Notes under the pieces: generated by a model
Told to the model about the DNA's origin: nothing
The model's input: only the letters and a program-made list of their open reading frames with translations
The model's database searches: none
Assembly (NCBI GenBank): GCA_003661365.1
Contig: QMVZ01000005.1
Span: 1 to 29,516, forward strand
Origin: Thermoproteota archaeon
GTDB taxonomy: Archaea > Korarchaeota > Korarchaeia > Korarchaeales > Korarchaeaceae
DNA: 29,516 nucleotides
Direction: 5' to 3'
Program-made: the position numbers and the translations under genes
In this document: positions 1 to 6,971 of the stretch, piece by piece
Layout of the letters: each line of letters starts with the position of its first letter
Numbering within the stretch: the first letter of the stretch is position 1

Positions 1-731
1 ACGGGAAATCCATTGAACTCCTCGAAGAGGAAGGAGTCCCATTCAAGGTTGCTAAACCAGACGAAATAGAGTTGCTTTATCCAGGGAAACTTGGCGATTC
101 CTTCCCCGTTATGCTAGCGGGTCTCGTATCTAATCTTACAGGCGCAATTCCGTCGATGATCGTGGCAGCTGCCAGCAAGGGAAGATGGGATATCTTGCTC
201 AAAGATCAGACCACACCCGAGTCTCTTAGGCTTGTAATTAAGCAAATAGTTGGGCCAGAAAGGTTCTTACTTCCAGATCTTTTACCTAAACTCGGTCCAC
301 TAATCGTGGATTTATCTGATTTAGAAAGTGAGTTCTCAAAAGAACTTGCAACGCTTCTTGTGCTTCTACAGGTCTCTGTGCTTGATTACAGGGATTTTGT
401 AGTTGTAGCTTCTTTATTCAGATCCCTTCAGAGGGAGGTTCTCAGAGGGGAGAGCAAGGATCTAATGCTACAACTAATGGAATCGCTATCCTCCAAAGGT
501 ATCCTTCTATGCACGACTTATGAAGTTGATCCCTCTATTGTCGGATGCTTTTCCTCAATAATCTTGCTTCATCCCACGAATTTAGCAGCCAATAAACCAC
601 TAGCAGATGTTCTGAGAACTATGGACAGGAAAATTCTCGATGAGGTACACAAACTTTCTGAGGAGGAAGGTCTCTTTATTTCAGGAAGACCAATTACCAT
701 TAGGAGATTTAGAGTAGATGATCTAAAATGA
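1..731 (+). CDS. HerA/VirB4-like P-loop ATPase, C-terminal part (5' end outside window)
   Basis: The reading frame is open from the first base of the window, so the gene starts upstream; the TTG at 72 is internal. The first readable residues are G-K-S followed by a helix, which could be the end of a Walker A motif. About 130 residues on, a strand-like stretch VVVASLFRSL sits where a Walker B would fall, then LSSKGILLCTTYEVDPSIVG, which resembles the sensor strand of HerA-type ATPases (the usual form is roughly 'GVGLILATQRPSDID'), and a IILLHPTN strand. The Walker B acidic pair is not visible, so this may be a degenerate or inactive relative. The stop codon overlaps the start of the Hjc gene (ATGA), so the two are co-translated. 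A DNA repair or recombination role is inferred from that neighbour and the fold resemblance; family assignment is tentative. Confidence 0.45.
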   Translation, partial: GKSIELLEEEGVPFKVAKPDEIELLYPGKLGDSFPVMLAGLVSNLTGAIPSMIVAAASKGRWDILLKDQTTPESLRLVIKQIVGPERFLLPDLLPKLGPLIVDLSDLESEFSKELATLLVLLQVSVLDYRDFVVVASLFRSLQREVLRGESKDLMLQLMESLSSKGILLCTTYEVDPSIVGCFSSIILLHPTNLAANKPLADVLRTMDRKILDEVHKLSEEEGLFISGRPITIRRFRVDDLK

Positions 732-1123
732 GCAGTTACAAGAAGGGCTATGGCCTAGAGTACTCGATTAAAAGGTTTCTGGAGAACAAGGGCGTACCTG
801 TTATTAGGTTTGCTGGATCTAAACCAGCAGATCTTTTCTTTAAGTTAGGGGATGAGAAGTTTATAGCCGAGTGTAAAAACGTAACTAGAAAGGAAGAATC
901 AACCATCTACTTGCCTGAAGATGAAGTAAGTAAGTTAGCTGAGCTGGCTAGCCTTTTTGATGCCACGCCCATAGTGATATTCTCTTTTTACAGACAAAGA
1001 CCAAGAGTTATTGAGCTTGAGGATCTTGTCAAGGTTAGAAGGTCCTTTCGCGTGAGTAAGGATGATGGAACCTCCTTTGAGAAGTTCATCGAGGTAAGAA
1101 GCAGGAGTAAGAAGTTGCTTTAA
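728..1123 (+). CDS. hjc: Holliday junction resolvase Hjc
   Basis: A 131-residue protein of typical Hjc length. It begins with the family signature: a KGYGLEYSIKRFLENKG helix (Lys and Glu near the N terminus), then VIRFAGSKPADLFF, where A-D-L stands at the usual P-D-hydrophobic position, then EKFIAECKN, which supplies the E-x-K pair of the PD-(D/E)xK nuclease fold. Hjc cuts four-way DNA junctions made during recombination and fork repair, working as a homodimer. The start ATG overlaps the stop of the upstream ATPase gene by four bases, so translation is coupled. The C terminus is basic (RSRSKKLL), suiting DNA binding. Family assignment is confident; the physical link with the upstream ATPase is an inference from overlap. 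Confidence 0.82.
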   Translation: MSSYKKGYGLEYSIKRFLENKGVPVIRFAGSKPADLFFKLGDEKFIAECKNVTRKEESTIYLPEDEVSKLAELASLFDATPIVIFSFYRQRPRVIELEDLVKVRRSFRVSKDDGTSFEKFIEVRSRSKKLL

Positions 1124-1207
1124 GAGCAATCTTCCCACGAACTTCCCTCGAAATCAGAAAAGACAGGAATCTTCAAATTTTATTTCGCGAAATGCTTTCA
1201 CGACTAG

Positions 1208-1231
1208 AGGAAGCAAAGCCTTTAGCTTCCT
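1208..1231. terminator. Small hairpin between convergent genes
   Basis: A 7-bp perfect stem (AGGAAGC / GCTTCCT) with a 10-base loop lies in the 146-base gap between the 3' ends of hjc and the minus-strand glycosyltransferase. Its place between two convergent genes suggests a transcript-end structure. There is no long T run directly behind it, so the role is uncertain. Confidence 0.3.
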
Positions 1232-1269
1232 AAACAATATCTGCTAAGAGCTAAAGATAACTTAGAAGG

Positions 1270-2406
1270 TTAAATCTTACCTTCACACAAAAGAGTTTCG
1301 TACAGCTCATACATCCTCTTCAGATTCCGTTCTCTATCAGCAAACTCCTTTACAAACTCCATGTTCTTTGCTGCTATGTCCCTTCTGAGGGACTTGTCTC
1401 TCGCCACAAGTTCCATAACCTTAGTTAGGGAATTTATGTCTCTAGGCATAACCCTAAATCCATTAACTCCGTGATCTATTATTCCATCGTAGTCAGGTAG
1501 GTCGCTTATTATTGGTACAGAACCACAAGCCATGCCCTCAACTACAGTAAACGCTATTTGATCTGTATTTGGTATTGAGATAAATGCGTCACATAGATTG
1601 AATATGACAGCCATCTCCTTCTCAGACAGAAACCTGTCGATAACTCTCACTCTAGGATAGACTCCAAACTTCTTCGCAAGCCCCACAATCTCATCAAAAT
1701 ATTCCCTCTTACCTGTTCCCTTTAGGATTATCAACGCGGCTTCTCTGCTCTCAGCCAGGTTTGCAAATGCTTTGACTATTACGTCTATGTTATAATGGGG
1801 TGTGGTTGCCCTAGGGCTCAAAAATATTGTATCAGCCCAATCCAGATCTAACGCCTTTCTCATTTTCTCCGCTTCAACTTCATAGCCTCGCTTAAACGTG
1901 TTCAAATCGACTCCCCAAAATAGGAAAACGATTTTTTCTGGCAAAATGTCATAAATCTCACTTATTTTCTTGGCTAAACTGGGTGAATTTACGGTAATAA
2001 CGTCTGCGGCCTTAAGAGACCTTCGCTCAAGCCACCTTTTTACAGCCCAACTTCTCATGATATGATGATATCCCCAGATAGTAACTACCTTGGGATGAAA
2101 CTCCGAAAAAGCGGAGATCATTGCATACAAAATGCTATGGACGTGAATCAAGTCAGGTTTTACCTCCTGAACTACATTTCTGAAGTACAGGGGAAATACC
2201 ATCGATAGAAGTCCATACGTAAGCTGAGACCCTGGAGGCCTTGGAATGACATATTGCCTGATATTTCTGCTCTTAAGGAAATCAGGATCAAGTTCATATG
2301 TTCTACGTGTTATAACTGAGACATTCCATCCTGAATCAGCGAAGGCTAGCATCCAGCGTTGGACGTGTTTATAACAGGCATCTCCAACGTATAAGACCGA
2401 TGGCAA
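1270..2406 (-). CDS. GT4-family (group 1) glycosyltransferase
   Basis: A GT-B fold retaining glycosyltransferase of about 378 residues. The N-terminal Rossmann half shows a short strand SVLYVGDA and the acceptor-side motif LIHVHSILYA. The donor half carries IFLSPRATTPHYNIDVIVKA, LIILKGTGKREY and the nucleotide-sugar motif DQIAFTVVEGMACGSVPII. The usual EX7E pair is DX7E here, with the first Glu replaced by Asp. Family members transfer a sugar from an activated donor onto lipids, glycans or small molecules; the substrate cannot be read. I chose the TTG at 2406 because a TATA-like box (2428-2435) lies 26 bases upstream and because the family starts just before this strand; the frame stays open to a TTG at 2448 (13 to 14 residues longer). 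It stands alone, convergent with hjc. Confidence 0.82.
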   Translation of the reverse strand: MPSVLYVGDACYKHVQRWMLAFADSGWNVSVITRRTYELDPDFLKSRNIRQYVIPRPPGSQLTYGLLSMVFPLYFRNVVQEVKPDLIHVHSILYAMISAFSEFHPKVVTIWGYHHIMRSWAVKRWLERRSLKAADVITVNSPSLAKKISEIYDILPEKIVFLFWGVDLNTFKRGYEVEAEKMRKALDLDWADTIFLSPRATTPHYNIDVIVKAFANLAESREAALIILKGTGKREYFDEIVGLAKKFGVYPRVRVIDRFLSEKEMAVIFNLCDAFISIPNTDQIAFTVVEGMACGSVPIISDLPDYDGIIDHGVNGFRVMPRDINSLTKVMELVARDKSLRRDIAAKNMEFVKEFADRERNLKRMYELYETLLCEGKI

Positions 2407-2427
2407 CAAATAGATAGGATAATAGAT

Positions 2428-2435
2428 CTTAAAAA
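2428..2435 (-). promoter_or_regulatory. TATA box of the glycosyltransferase gene
   Basis: On the minus strand the element reads TTTTTAAG, centred 26 bases upstream of the TTG at 2406. That is the usual archaeal TATA-to-start-site spacing, and predicts a leaderless transcript beginning at the TTG. Confidence 0.4.
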
Positions 2436-2685
2436 TGACAACTGCCAAGGAACCATAACTACGAGAAAAATGGAGGCATGCTGAAGAATTAACACCTCTC
2501 TAAAAGTAGCGTTCCTCCTTTAACAACCCCCTCGGCTCTCCAAATCACAAGCAAAATATCTCAAGGTTAAAACAGTTCAGAATCATTGGATCTTACATCA
2601 GAGATTCTCCCGTTCGAGTCAATTGAGAATAAAGTCAGATATGTAAACTCTTTAGTCCAACCCCTTGTTGACACATTTCCTTCAT

Positions 2686-2694
2686 CTTTATTTG
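2686..2694 (+). promoter_or_regulatory. TATA box of the seryl-tRNA synthetase gene
   Basis: CTTTATTTG centred about 28 bases upstream of the ATG at 2718. It supports that ATG, rather than the TTG at 2586, as the real start. A second weaker candidate (GGTTAAAAC near 2563) would instead give a leader of about 125 bases. Confidence 0.35.
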
Positions 2695-2717
2695 TAGGCT
2701 GGTGGGTGGAAGTAGAG

Positions 2718-4280
2718 ATGGACTTTCTGTTGAAGGGCTGGCTGAAATTTAACAGAAGCCTTAATGAGGCCGATATAGCCATACTAGCTGAAATAATCAA
2801 ACAAAAAGTTCCAGAACAATTTATCAGGGGAGTTCCCAAGGGTAAGAAAGGTAGTAGAATTGTGAACTGGAAGATTAGAGGAAACATATTACAAATTGAG
2901 ATAGAAGGAACTAGGTACCTGAGGCCACACGATGCGTTGCTGAGATTGAAGAATCTCCTCTTGGCCGAATTGTCAAGGAGAAGGCTTGGTATAAGAGATC
3001 TCAAAGTAGAAGAGTACAGGATAAAGACGGATGTTGAAATAAAACCCAGCGATGTAAGGAAAATCTTAGGAGATTATGCTGAAGTGCTCAGCGAAAAACC
3101 ACTCGTAATAGCCTTTAAGGACCTAAAAGAAGAGGACATAAAGTCTCGTTTAATAGATAGAGCTCTAACAGAACTCACAAAAGCCATAGAGGAAGAGGCA
3201 GTTCCAAAGGGGGAACTAGTGCCTGTTGGAACTATCCTATTGAAAACCATCCAGAAACCGTATGCTACTGAGAACGGAGTCCCCATAGATCCAAGCAACC
3301 TAGCAATCAAGAAGGGCTGGATAAAACGATTTCCAGGAAGGGGACAGTGGGTAATAACCTCCCCCATGGCAAGACTGCTTAGGGTCTTGAAGGAAATGAT
3401 AGAGGACCACATCTTGATACCTTTGGGCTTTCAAGAGTGGATGTTCCCCAAGCTGATCCCTTGGGATGTTTATGAGAGGATGCCTGGTTATTTCGAGCAT
3501 CTAGCAGAAGGTTTAATGTATGTTTGTCATGCAGGAAGGGATCCGGAGGCATTAAAGGAGTTTAAACTCGAGGCCAGACTGAAAAAGAAGGCGGATCCCT
3601 CCCTTGTAAGGAAGGAGCTGGAAGGACCCACACACATCCTAGCAGCAGCCCAATGTGAGCCTTTTTACCAATTCTTTAGTGGAGAGATAACTCCGGAAGA
3701 GGTTCTACCCGTTAAAGTGTATGATGCATCTGGTTGGACTTATAGATGGGAGGGGGGCGGAGTAGAAGGCTTACTAAGGACGGTGGAATTCTTCAGACTC
3801 GAAGTAGTATGGTTGGGCACACCAGAGCAGGTTGTGGATATAAGATGGGATTTAGCCGACAAGACATTCAATTTCTTAGACAAGGTTTTAGATCTTGAAG
3901 TTAGAATGACAGTTGGAGCTCCTTTCTACATGACAACGGAACAGGCTCAAGAGAGACTCGTCGATATATCTGGGGAGAAATATCCAGAGGTTCCCACTTT
4001 GGACATTGAAGCTTATTTACCATACAAAGGTAGTAGAGAGGAAGCTGAATGGCTAGAGATAAATGGAATCAACGTGCACAAAAAGAAATACGTCGATAGC
4101 TTTAAGATCAAGGCAAATACTGAGGTTTGGACGGGCTGTAATGGATACGGTCTCACTAGGTATCTAGTCGCTTTTCTGGCAAGACATGGTTTTGAACCAG
4201 AGAGGTGGCCAAGAGAAGTGAGGGAGAGATATGAAGGTTCATACGTTCCAAAGACGCCAAAACTCATCACCTGGCCATAA
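2718..4280 (+). CDS. serS: Type-2 (methanogen-type) serine--tRNA ligase
   Basis: Charges tRNA-Ser with serine. The sequence is the rare zinc-dependent type-2 enzyme, not the common form. In the numbering from 2718, the zinc ligands are Cys313 (in AAQCEPFYQFF), Glu362 (in EFFRLEVVWLG) and Cys474 (in WTGCNGYGLTRY); the 49-residue spacing of the first two equals that of the Methanosarcina barkeri enzyme (Cys306, Glu355). Class II motif 2 is seen around DASGWTYRWEGGGVEGLLRT and motif 3 around the last Cys. The N-terminal tRNA-binding domain is the type-2 alpha/beta form. Start ATG 2718 gives 520 residues, close to the known 502-514; a TTG at 2586 would add 44 residues not expected for the family. 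The HAD gene overlaps its 3' end. Confidence 0.92.
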   Translation: MDFLLKGWLKFNRSLNEADIAILAEIIKQKVPEQFIRGVPKGKKGSRIVNWKIRGNILQIEIEGTRYLRPHDALLRLKNLLLAELSRRRLGIRDLKVEEYRIKTDVEIKPSDVRKILGDYAEVLSEKPLVIAFKDLKEEDIKSRLIDRALTELTKAIEEEAVPKGELVPVGTILLKTIQKPYATENGVPIDPSNLAIKKGWIKRFPGRGQWVITSPMARLLRVLKEMIEDHILIPLGFQEWMFPKLIPWDVYERMPGYFEHLAEGLMYVCHAGRDPEALKEFKLEARLKKKADPSLVRKELEGPTHILAAAQCEPFYQFFSGEITPEEVLPVKVYDASGWTYRWEGGGVEGLLRTVEFFRLEVVWLGTPEQVVDIRWDLADKTFNFLDKVLDLEVRMTVGAPFYMTTEQAQERLVDISGEKYPEVPTLDIEAYLPYKGSREEAEWLEINGINVHKKKYVDSFKIKANTEVWTGCNGYGLTRYLVAFLARHGFEPERWPREVRERYEGSYVPKTPKLITWP

Positions 4281-4929
4281 GCCAAAGGGAATGGTAGTCT
4301 TTGACATGGATGGAACCCTAATTGAAACTAAGAGTTCTTGGTGGTTGATCCATCAGGCAATGGGGACCAAAAGTGAGGCTGAAGAGTATGAGAAAATGTA
4401 TCGAGAGGGAATAATCGACTATGACAGGTGGGCTGAACTAGACATAAGTACTTGGATTGGGAGAGACTTTTCTCCAGCTCTCACAGCTCTCAGAAAGGTC
4501 AAGCTAATGAAGGGAGCACCGGATGCTGTCAGACTTTTGAGGTCTAATGGCTTCATCGTTGGAGTTGTAAGTGCTGGTCTCAACGTAGTTCTTGAGAGAG
4601 TTCTCAAAGAAGTTAAGCTGGATTTCTACGAGATAAACGAACTTAATATCAAAGACAACATTGTAGTAGGCTGCAATACAAGGGTAGGTTATCGTGATAA
4701 GGGTAGAAAAGTTATAGAGCTGAGTAAAAGGTTCTCAGTCCCTCTAAATAATGTAATAGTGGTAGGCGATGCAGAAAACGATTTAGAAATGTTCAAACTC
4801 CCCCAAGTTTACAAGATAGCTTTCTTACCATCCCATCCGGAACTTGAGAAGCTTGCAGATGTTACGATAAAGGAAAAGGATCTTATGAAGGTGGCTGAAG
4901 TTATACTCAAAAGGTTCAACGGAAATTGA
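4231..4929 (+). CDS. HAD-superfamily phosphatase, SerB-like
   Basis: A HAD phosphohydrolase related to phosphoserine phosphatase. Motif I is FDMDGTLI with both catalytic Asp residues. A helical cap follows (about residues 35-90), motif II is VVSAG, and motif IV is VVGDAENDLEM. Phosphoserine phosphatase would make serine, which fits a gene coupled to seryl-tRNA synthetase, but other small phosphate esters are possible. The ATG at 4231 lies inside the SerRS gene, overlapping it by 50 bases, with GAGG seven bases upstream. The other candidate is ATG 4291, which starts directly at MVVFDMDGTL, only 10 bases after the SerRS stop, and gives 212 residues. I cannot decide between them. Class assignment is firm; substrate is inferred. 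Confidence 0.82.
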   Translation: MKVHTFQRRQNSSPGHKPKGMVVFDMDGTLIETKSSWWLIHQAMGTKSEAEEYEKMYREGIIDYDRWAELDISTWIGRDFSPALTALRKVKLMKGAPDAVRLLRSNGFIVGVVSAGLNVVLERVLKEVKLDFYEINELNIKDNIVVGCNTRVGYRDKGRKVIELSKRFSVPLNNVIVVGDAENDLEMFKLPQVYKIAFLPSHPELEKLADVTIKEKDLMKVAEVILKRFNGN

Positions 4930-4942
4930 AGTTTATCATATC

Positions 4943-4951
4943 TCTTTTTAA
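4943..4951 (+). promoter_or_regulatory. TATA box of the HTH regulator gene
   Basis: CTTTTTAAA centred about 28 bases upstream of the ATG at 4975, predicting a leaderless or nearly leaderless transcript. It shows that the regulator is not simply read through from the SerRS/HAD pair. Confidence 0.4.
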
Positions 4952-4974
4952 AGGGCCTAAGAGTTAATAGTCTG

Positions 4975-5613
4975 ATGAAAGACGAGCCATTACTGTTAGA
5001 TCTCAGCAATCCATCCATCTCTGCTCTTGGTTCAGAGCTTGCAAATGAGACAGGCAGAAAAATACTTATGATGTTGGCCAAAGGGCCACAAAGCGCCGGA
5101 ATGTTGGCGGAGCAGCTGGAAATTCCAGTAAATACAATTCTCTTTCACATAAAAAGGCTGGAAAGGGCTGGAATCATTAAAATAGAAGAGATCACTGCTG
5201 GTAGAAGGGGTAGAAGGAAGCTCTATTCATTAGTATCGACATCTATAATTCTAACGGCGGAAAATAAAGAGAAAACCATTAGATCATTAAGGAGTTGGCT
5301 AGAGGGGACCAGCAAGACTTTATGGTTGGCGGCGAGACCAATAATACCAGTTATTCTGGTAGCAATTTGCTTAGCTTGGGGCTGGACGTTCTTTGGACCT
5401 ATTATGACACATGGAATGCGTGGTCTAAGTGAGAAAGGTGCTTTTCAAGCCCCCCCACAATCCTTGCCAACAGTTACTGAGGCGGAAAACATATCTACAG
5501 TTACTGAGGCGGAGGGAATATCGCTATTCACTTGGGCTCTCGCTCTCTCGCTGTTGTCGGCTATTTCTGCTTTCATAATAACGCTTATCCTTCTGCGGAG
5601 GAAGTTGAGATAG
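4975..5613 (+). CDS. Membrane-anchored winged-helix (ArsR-like) transcription regulator
   Basis: A 212-residue protein with an N-terminal winged helix (about residues 20-95) and a membrane-bound C terminus. The HTH reads LAKGPQSAGMLAEQLEIP then a recognition helix TILFHIKRLERAGII, and the wing is TAGRRGRRKLYSL. After an amphipathic linker, a first membrane segment runs about residues 123-142 (PIIPVILVAICLAWGWTFF) and a second about 186-206, ending in a basic RRKLR tail. The loop between them would lie outside the cell and contains a duplicated TVTEAE unit. One-component regulators of this type can sense an outside or membrane signal while the HTH binds DNA inside; the target is unknown. The last 29 bases overlap a convergent minus-strand gene. 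No enzyme domain is present. Confidence 0.75.
   Translation: MKDEPLLLDLSNPSISALGSELANETGRKILMMLAKGPQSAGMLAEQLEIPVNTILFHIKRLERAGIIKIEEITAGRRGRRKLYSLVSTSIILTAENKEKTIRSLRSWLEGTSKTLWLAARPIIPVILVAICLAWGWTFFGPIMTHGMRGLSEKGAFQAPPQSLPTVTEAENISTVTEAEGISLFTWALALSLLSAISAFIITLILLRRKLR
5470..5523 (+). repeat. Two-copy 27-base tandem repeat inside the HTH gene
   Basis: The first 17 bases (ACAGTTACTGAGGCGGA) recur exactly 27 bases later, and the protein repeats as TVTEAENIS then TVTEAEGIS. It lies in the predicted extracellular loop between the two membrane segments, so copy-number change would alter loop length without breaking the frame. Confidence 0.7.
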
Positions 5614-5854
5614 GTTTACCCCTACAATGAACGGTTCCCTTGAATCTCCTGATAAAGTTAGGGCAGATGTAGCATTCAAGGAAAGACACCCTTTTCCCAA
5701 GTACTGGGCAGTCAACTGCATCCTTGCTAAACTTCCGTACCATGCTCCCTCCAAGCATCTCTTTAACCTTCTCTCTAACCTCCTTCTTCGTTCTAAGAGC
5801 CCTCTCCAACCGTATTATGGTGACCTCATACCTCGGTCTTTCTGCTGATGACAT
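5585..5854 (-). CDS. Small cysteine-rich protein, probable metal-binding
   Basis: An 89-residue basic protein I do not recognise as a named family. The N-terminal half is helical and charged (RLERALRTKKEVREKVKEML). The C-terminal half holds four cysteines: DCPVLGKRVSFLECYICPNF and later TVHCRGK, i.e. C-x12-C-x2-C followed by a fourth Cys 13 residues on. This resembles the small 'CPxxGxxVxxxxCxxCxYF...C' metal or Fe-S domains common in archaeal hypothetical proteins. Start ATG 5854 is chosen because an AT box (5875-5885) lies about 26 bases upstream; an in-frame extension to 5956 exists but would run into the divergent HAD gene. Its 3' end overlaps the convergent HTH gene by 29 bases. That the opposite-strand frame here lacks any family motif supports this strand as the coding one. 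Confidence 0.6.
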   Translation of the reverse strand: MSSAERPRYEVTIIRLERALRTKKEVREKVKEMLGGSMVRKFSKDAVDCPVLGKRVSFLECYICPNFIRRFKGTVHCRGKPISTSSAEG

Positions 5855-5874
5855 GCCATGTTGCCTATCAGAAC

Positions 5875-5885
5875 CATTTTTTATG
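5875..5885. promoter_or_regulatory. Single AT box shared by two divergent genes
   Basis: The 52-base gap between the start codons at 5854 (minus) and 5907 (plus) contains one AT-rich element, CCATTTTTTATGAA on the plus strand and TTCATAAAAAATGG on the minus strand. Its centre (about 5880) is about 26 bases from each start codon, so one TATA box could serve two leaderless transcripts in opposite directions. Confidence 0.4.
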
Positions 5886-5906
5886 AATTTCCCCTTTGAG
5901 TCATCG

Positions 5907-6620
5907 ATGGCACCAACTGTTTTGATGGACCTTTGGGGAACTCTAATAGAACCCATAATCCCTAAGGACTTTTACTATAGAACTAGAGTTCTTGAGCTTT
6001 TAAGAGCCTGTGGAATAGAACCTTCTGATGATTTGTTGGAGCTAGCCTTTTCTGTCTATAAAAACGTTGAAGAGGAGCTTTCGATCATAAGAAAGAACAC
6101 TCTAAAGGAGATTTCAGCTAAAAAAGCGCTATCCATCTTTTTTGAAAGATTGGGATTGAGAGTTCAGGTGGGGATGGAGCACCTAAAAGCCTACTCAAAG
6201 CCTTTTTTGGAACTGACAAGATTGAAAGATGGCGCAAGTGAAGCTCTTGATACCCTCTCTAGTGAATATTCACTTATTCTAGTCTCAAATATCTCCCTAG
6301 CATGGATGGGAAAGGAAGTTTTGAGGAAGAACGATCTTTCAAGCTATTTTTCGGCCACTCTTTTTTCAGAAGAAATAGGATACAGAAAACCTCACCCAAG
6401 AATATTTCAATTGGCCCTTCAGCTGGCCGAAACAAGCCCTTACGAGTGTATTATGGTTGGAGATGAACTGGAGGATGATATGCTTGGTGCCAAGAATTTG
6501 GGCATTAAGACAGTGTGGGTTCCGTGGGAGCATACACATCCAAGACCTCCGGGGTACGTAGATGAAGTTGCGTACTCGCTTATTGAGGTCCCAAAAATAG
6601 TTAAGAGGATGATAAATTGA
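5907..6620 (+). CDS. HAD-superfamily hydrolase, haloacid dehalogenase-like subfamily
   Basis: A 237-residue HAD protein. Motif I is MDLWGTLIEP: the nucleophile Asp is kept but the second Asp (general acid in phosphatases) is Trp, as in the DxY/DxW forms of the haloacid dehalogenase subgroup. A helical cap covers about residues 20-100. Motif II is LILVSNIS, motif III Lys is in GYRKPHPRIF, and motif IV is MVGDELEDDMLGAK. The substrate cannot be read; a phosphatase or a dehalogenase-like hydrolase are both possible. The frame is open back to 5724, but the ATG at 5907 begins just before motif I and matches the family and the TATA spacing. Its stop overlaps the TTG start of the next gene (TTGA), so the two are translated together. 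Confidence 0.8.
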   Translation: MAPTVLMDLWGTLIEPIIPKDFYYRTRVLELLRACGIEPSDDLLELAFSVYKNVEEELSIIRKNTLKEISAKKALSIFFERLGLRVQVGMEHLKAYSKPFLELTRLKDGASEALDTLSSEYSLILVSNISLAWMGKEVLRKNDLSSYFSATLFSEEIGYRKPHPRIFQLALQLAETSPYECIMVGDELEDDMLGAKNLGIKTVWVPWEHTHPRPPGYVDEVAYSLIEVPKIVKRMIN

Positions 6621-6898
6621 AATTTAGGCTTCTAGACGTTTTAGTATGCCCCAAATGTAATGGATACCCTTTAGTCCTATTAAATTACACAACAGAAACT
6701 ATAGAAACTCAGAAAAAACCAAGAGCAGTTCTTTGCAAAAAATTCTGCGGTATGAAAGGAAAATCTCCATCTAAAGTAGATCTAAATGACTGTGAGACAT
6801 GTTTGAGTATAGAAGTAGTTGCAGGCGAGCTTGTTTGTAAGTCTTGTGGTGCGAGATATGGGATTTACAAGGGAGTCCCTTCTTTTTTGATTGGATGA
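6617..6898 (+). CDS. Trm112-like zinc-binding protein
   Basis: A 93-residue protein with eight cysteines in four pairs: Cys11/14 (LLDVLVCPKC), Cys40/44, Cys59/62 and Cys74/77 (ELVCKSCGARYGIYKGVPSF). The first and last pairs and the ending 'YPIxxGVPxFL' are the hallmark of the Trm112/UPF0434 fold. In archaea and eukaryotes Trm112 partners and stabilises SAM-dependent methyltransferases for tRNA, rRNA and release factor. The two middle pairs form an insertion of about 30 residues that standard Trm112 lacks, so a second metal site is possible. Translation is coupled to the HAD gene by the TTGA overlap. It could also be a related zinc-ribbon protein with no methyltransferase partner; none is encoded next to it. 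Confidence 0.65.
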   Translation: MKFRLLDVLVCPKCNGYPLVLLNYTTETIETQKKPRAVLCKKFCGMKGKSPSKVDLNDCETCLSIEVVAGELVCKSCGARYGIYKGVPSFLIG

Positions 6899-6934
6899 GC
6901 TCTCAGAACTATCAGCTTGGAAGATAAGCAATCT

Positions 6935-6946
6935 TTTAATATTTAT
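6935..6946 (+). promoter_or_regulatory. TATA box of tRNA-Tyr
   Basis: TTTAATATTTAT lies about 32 bases before the first base of the mature tRNA, allowing a leader of a few bases. Confidence 0.5.
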
Positions 6947-6971
6947 GATACGATACTAGATCTCTTGGATT

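Noticed and set aside
2586..2717. 44-residue N-terminal extension of SerRS from TTG 2586
   Set aside because: It is beyond the family length, a TATA-like box before 2718 fits better, and the residues do not resemble the type-2 tRNA-binding domain.
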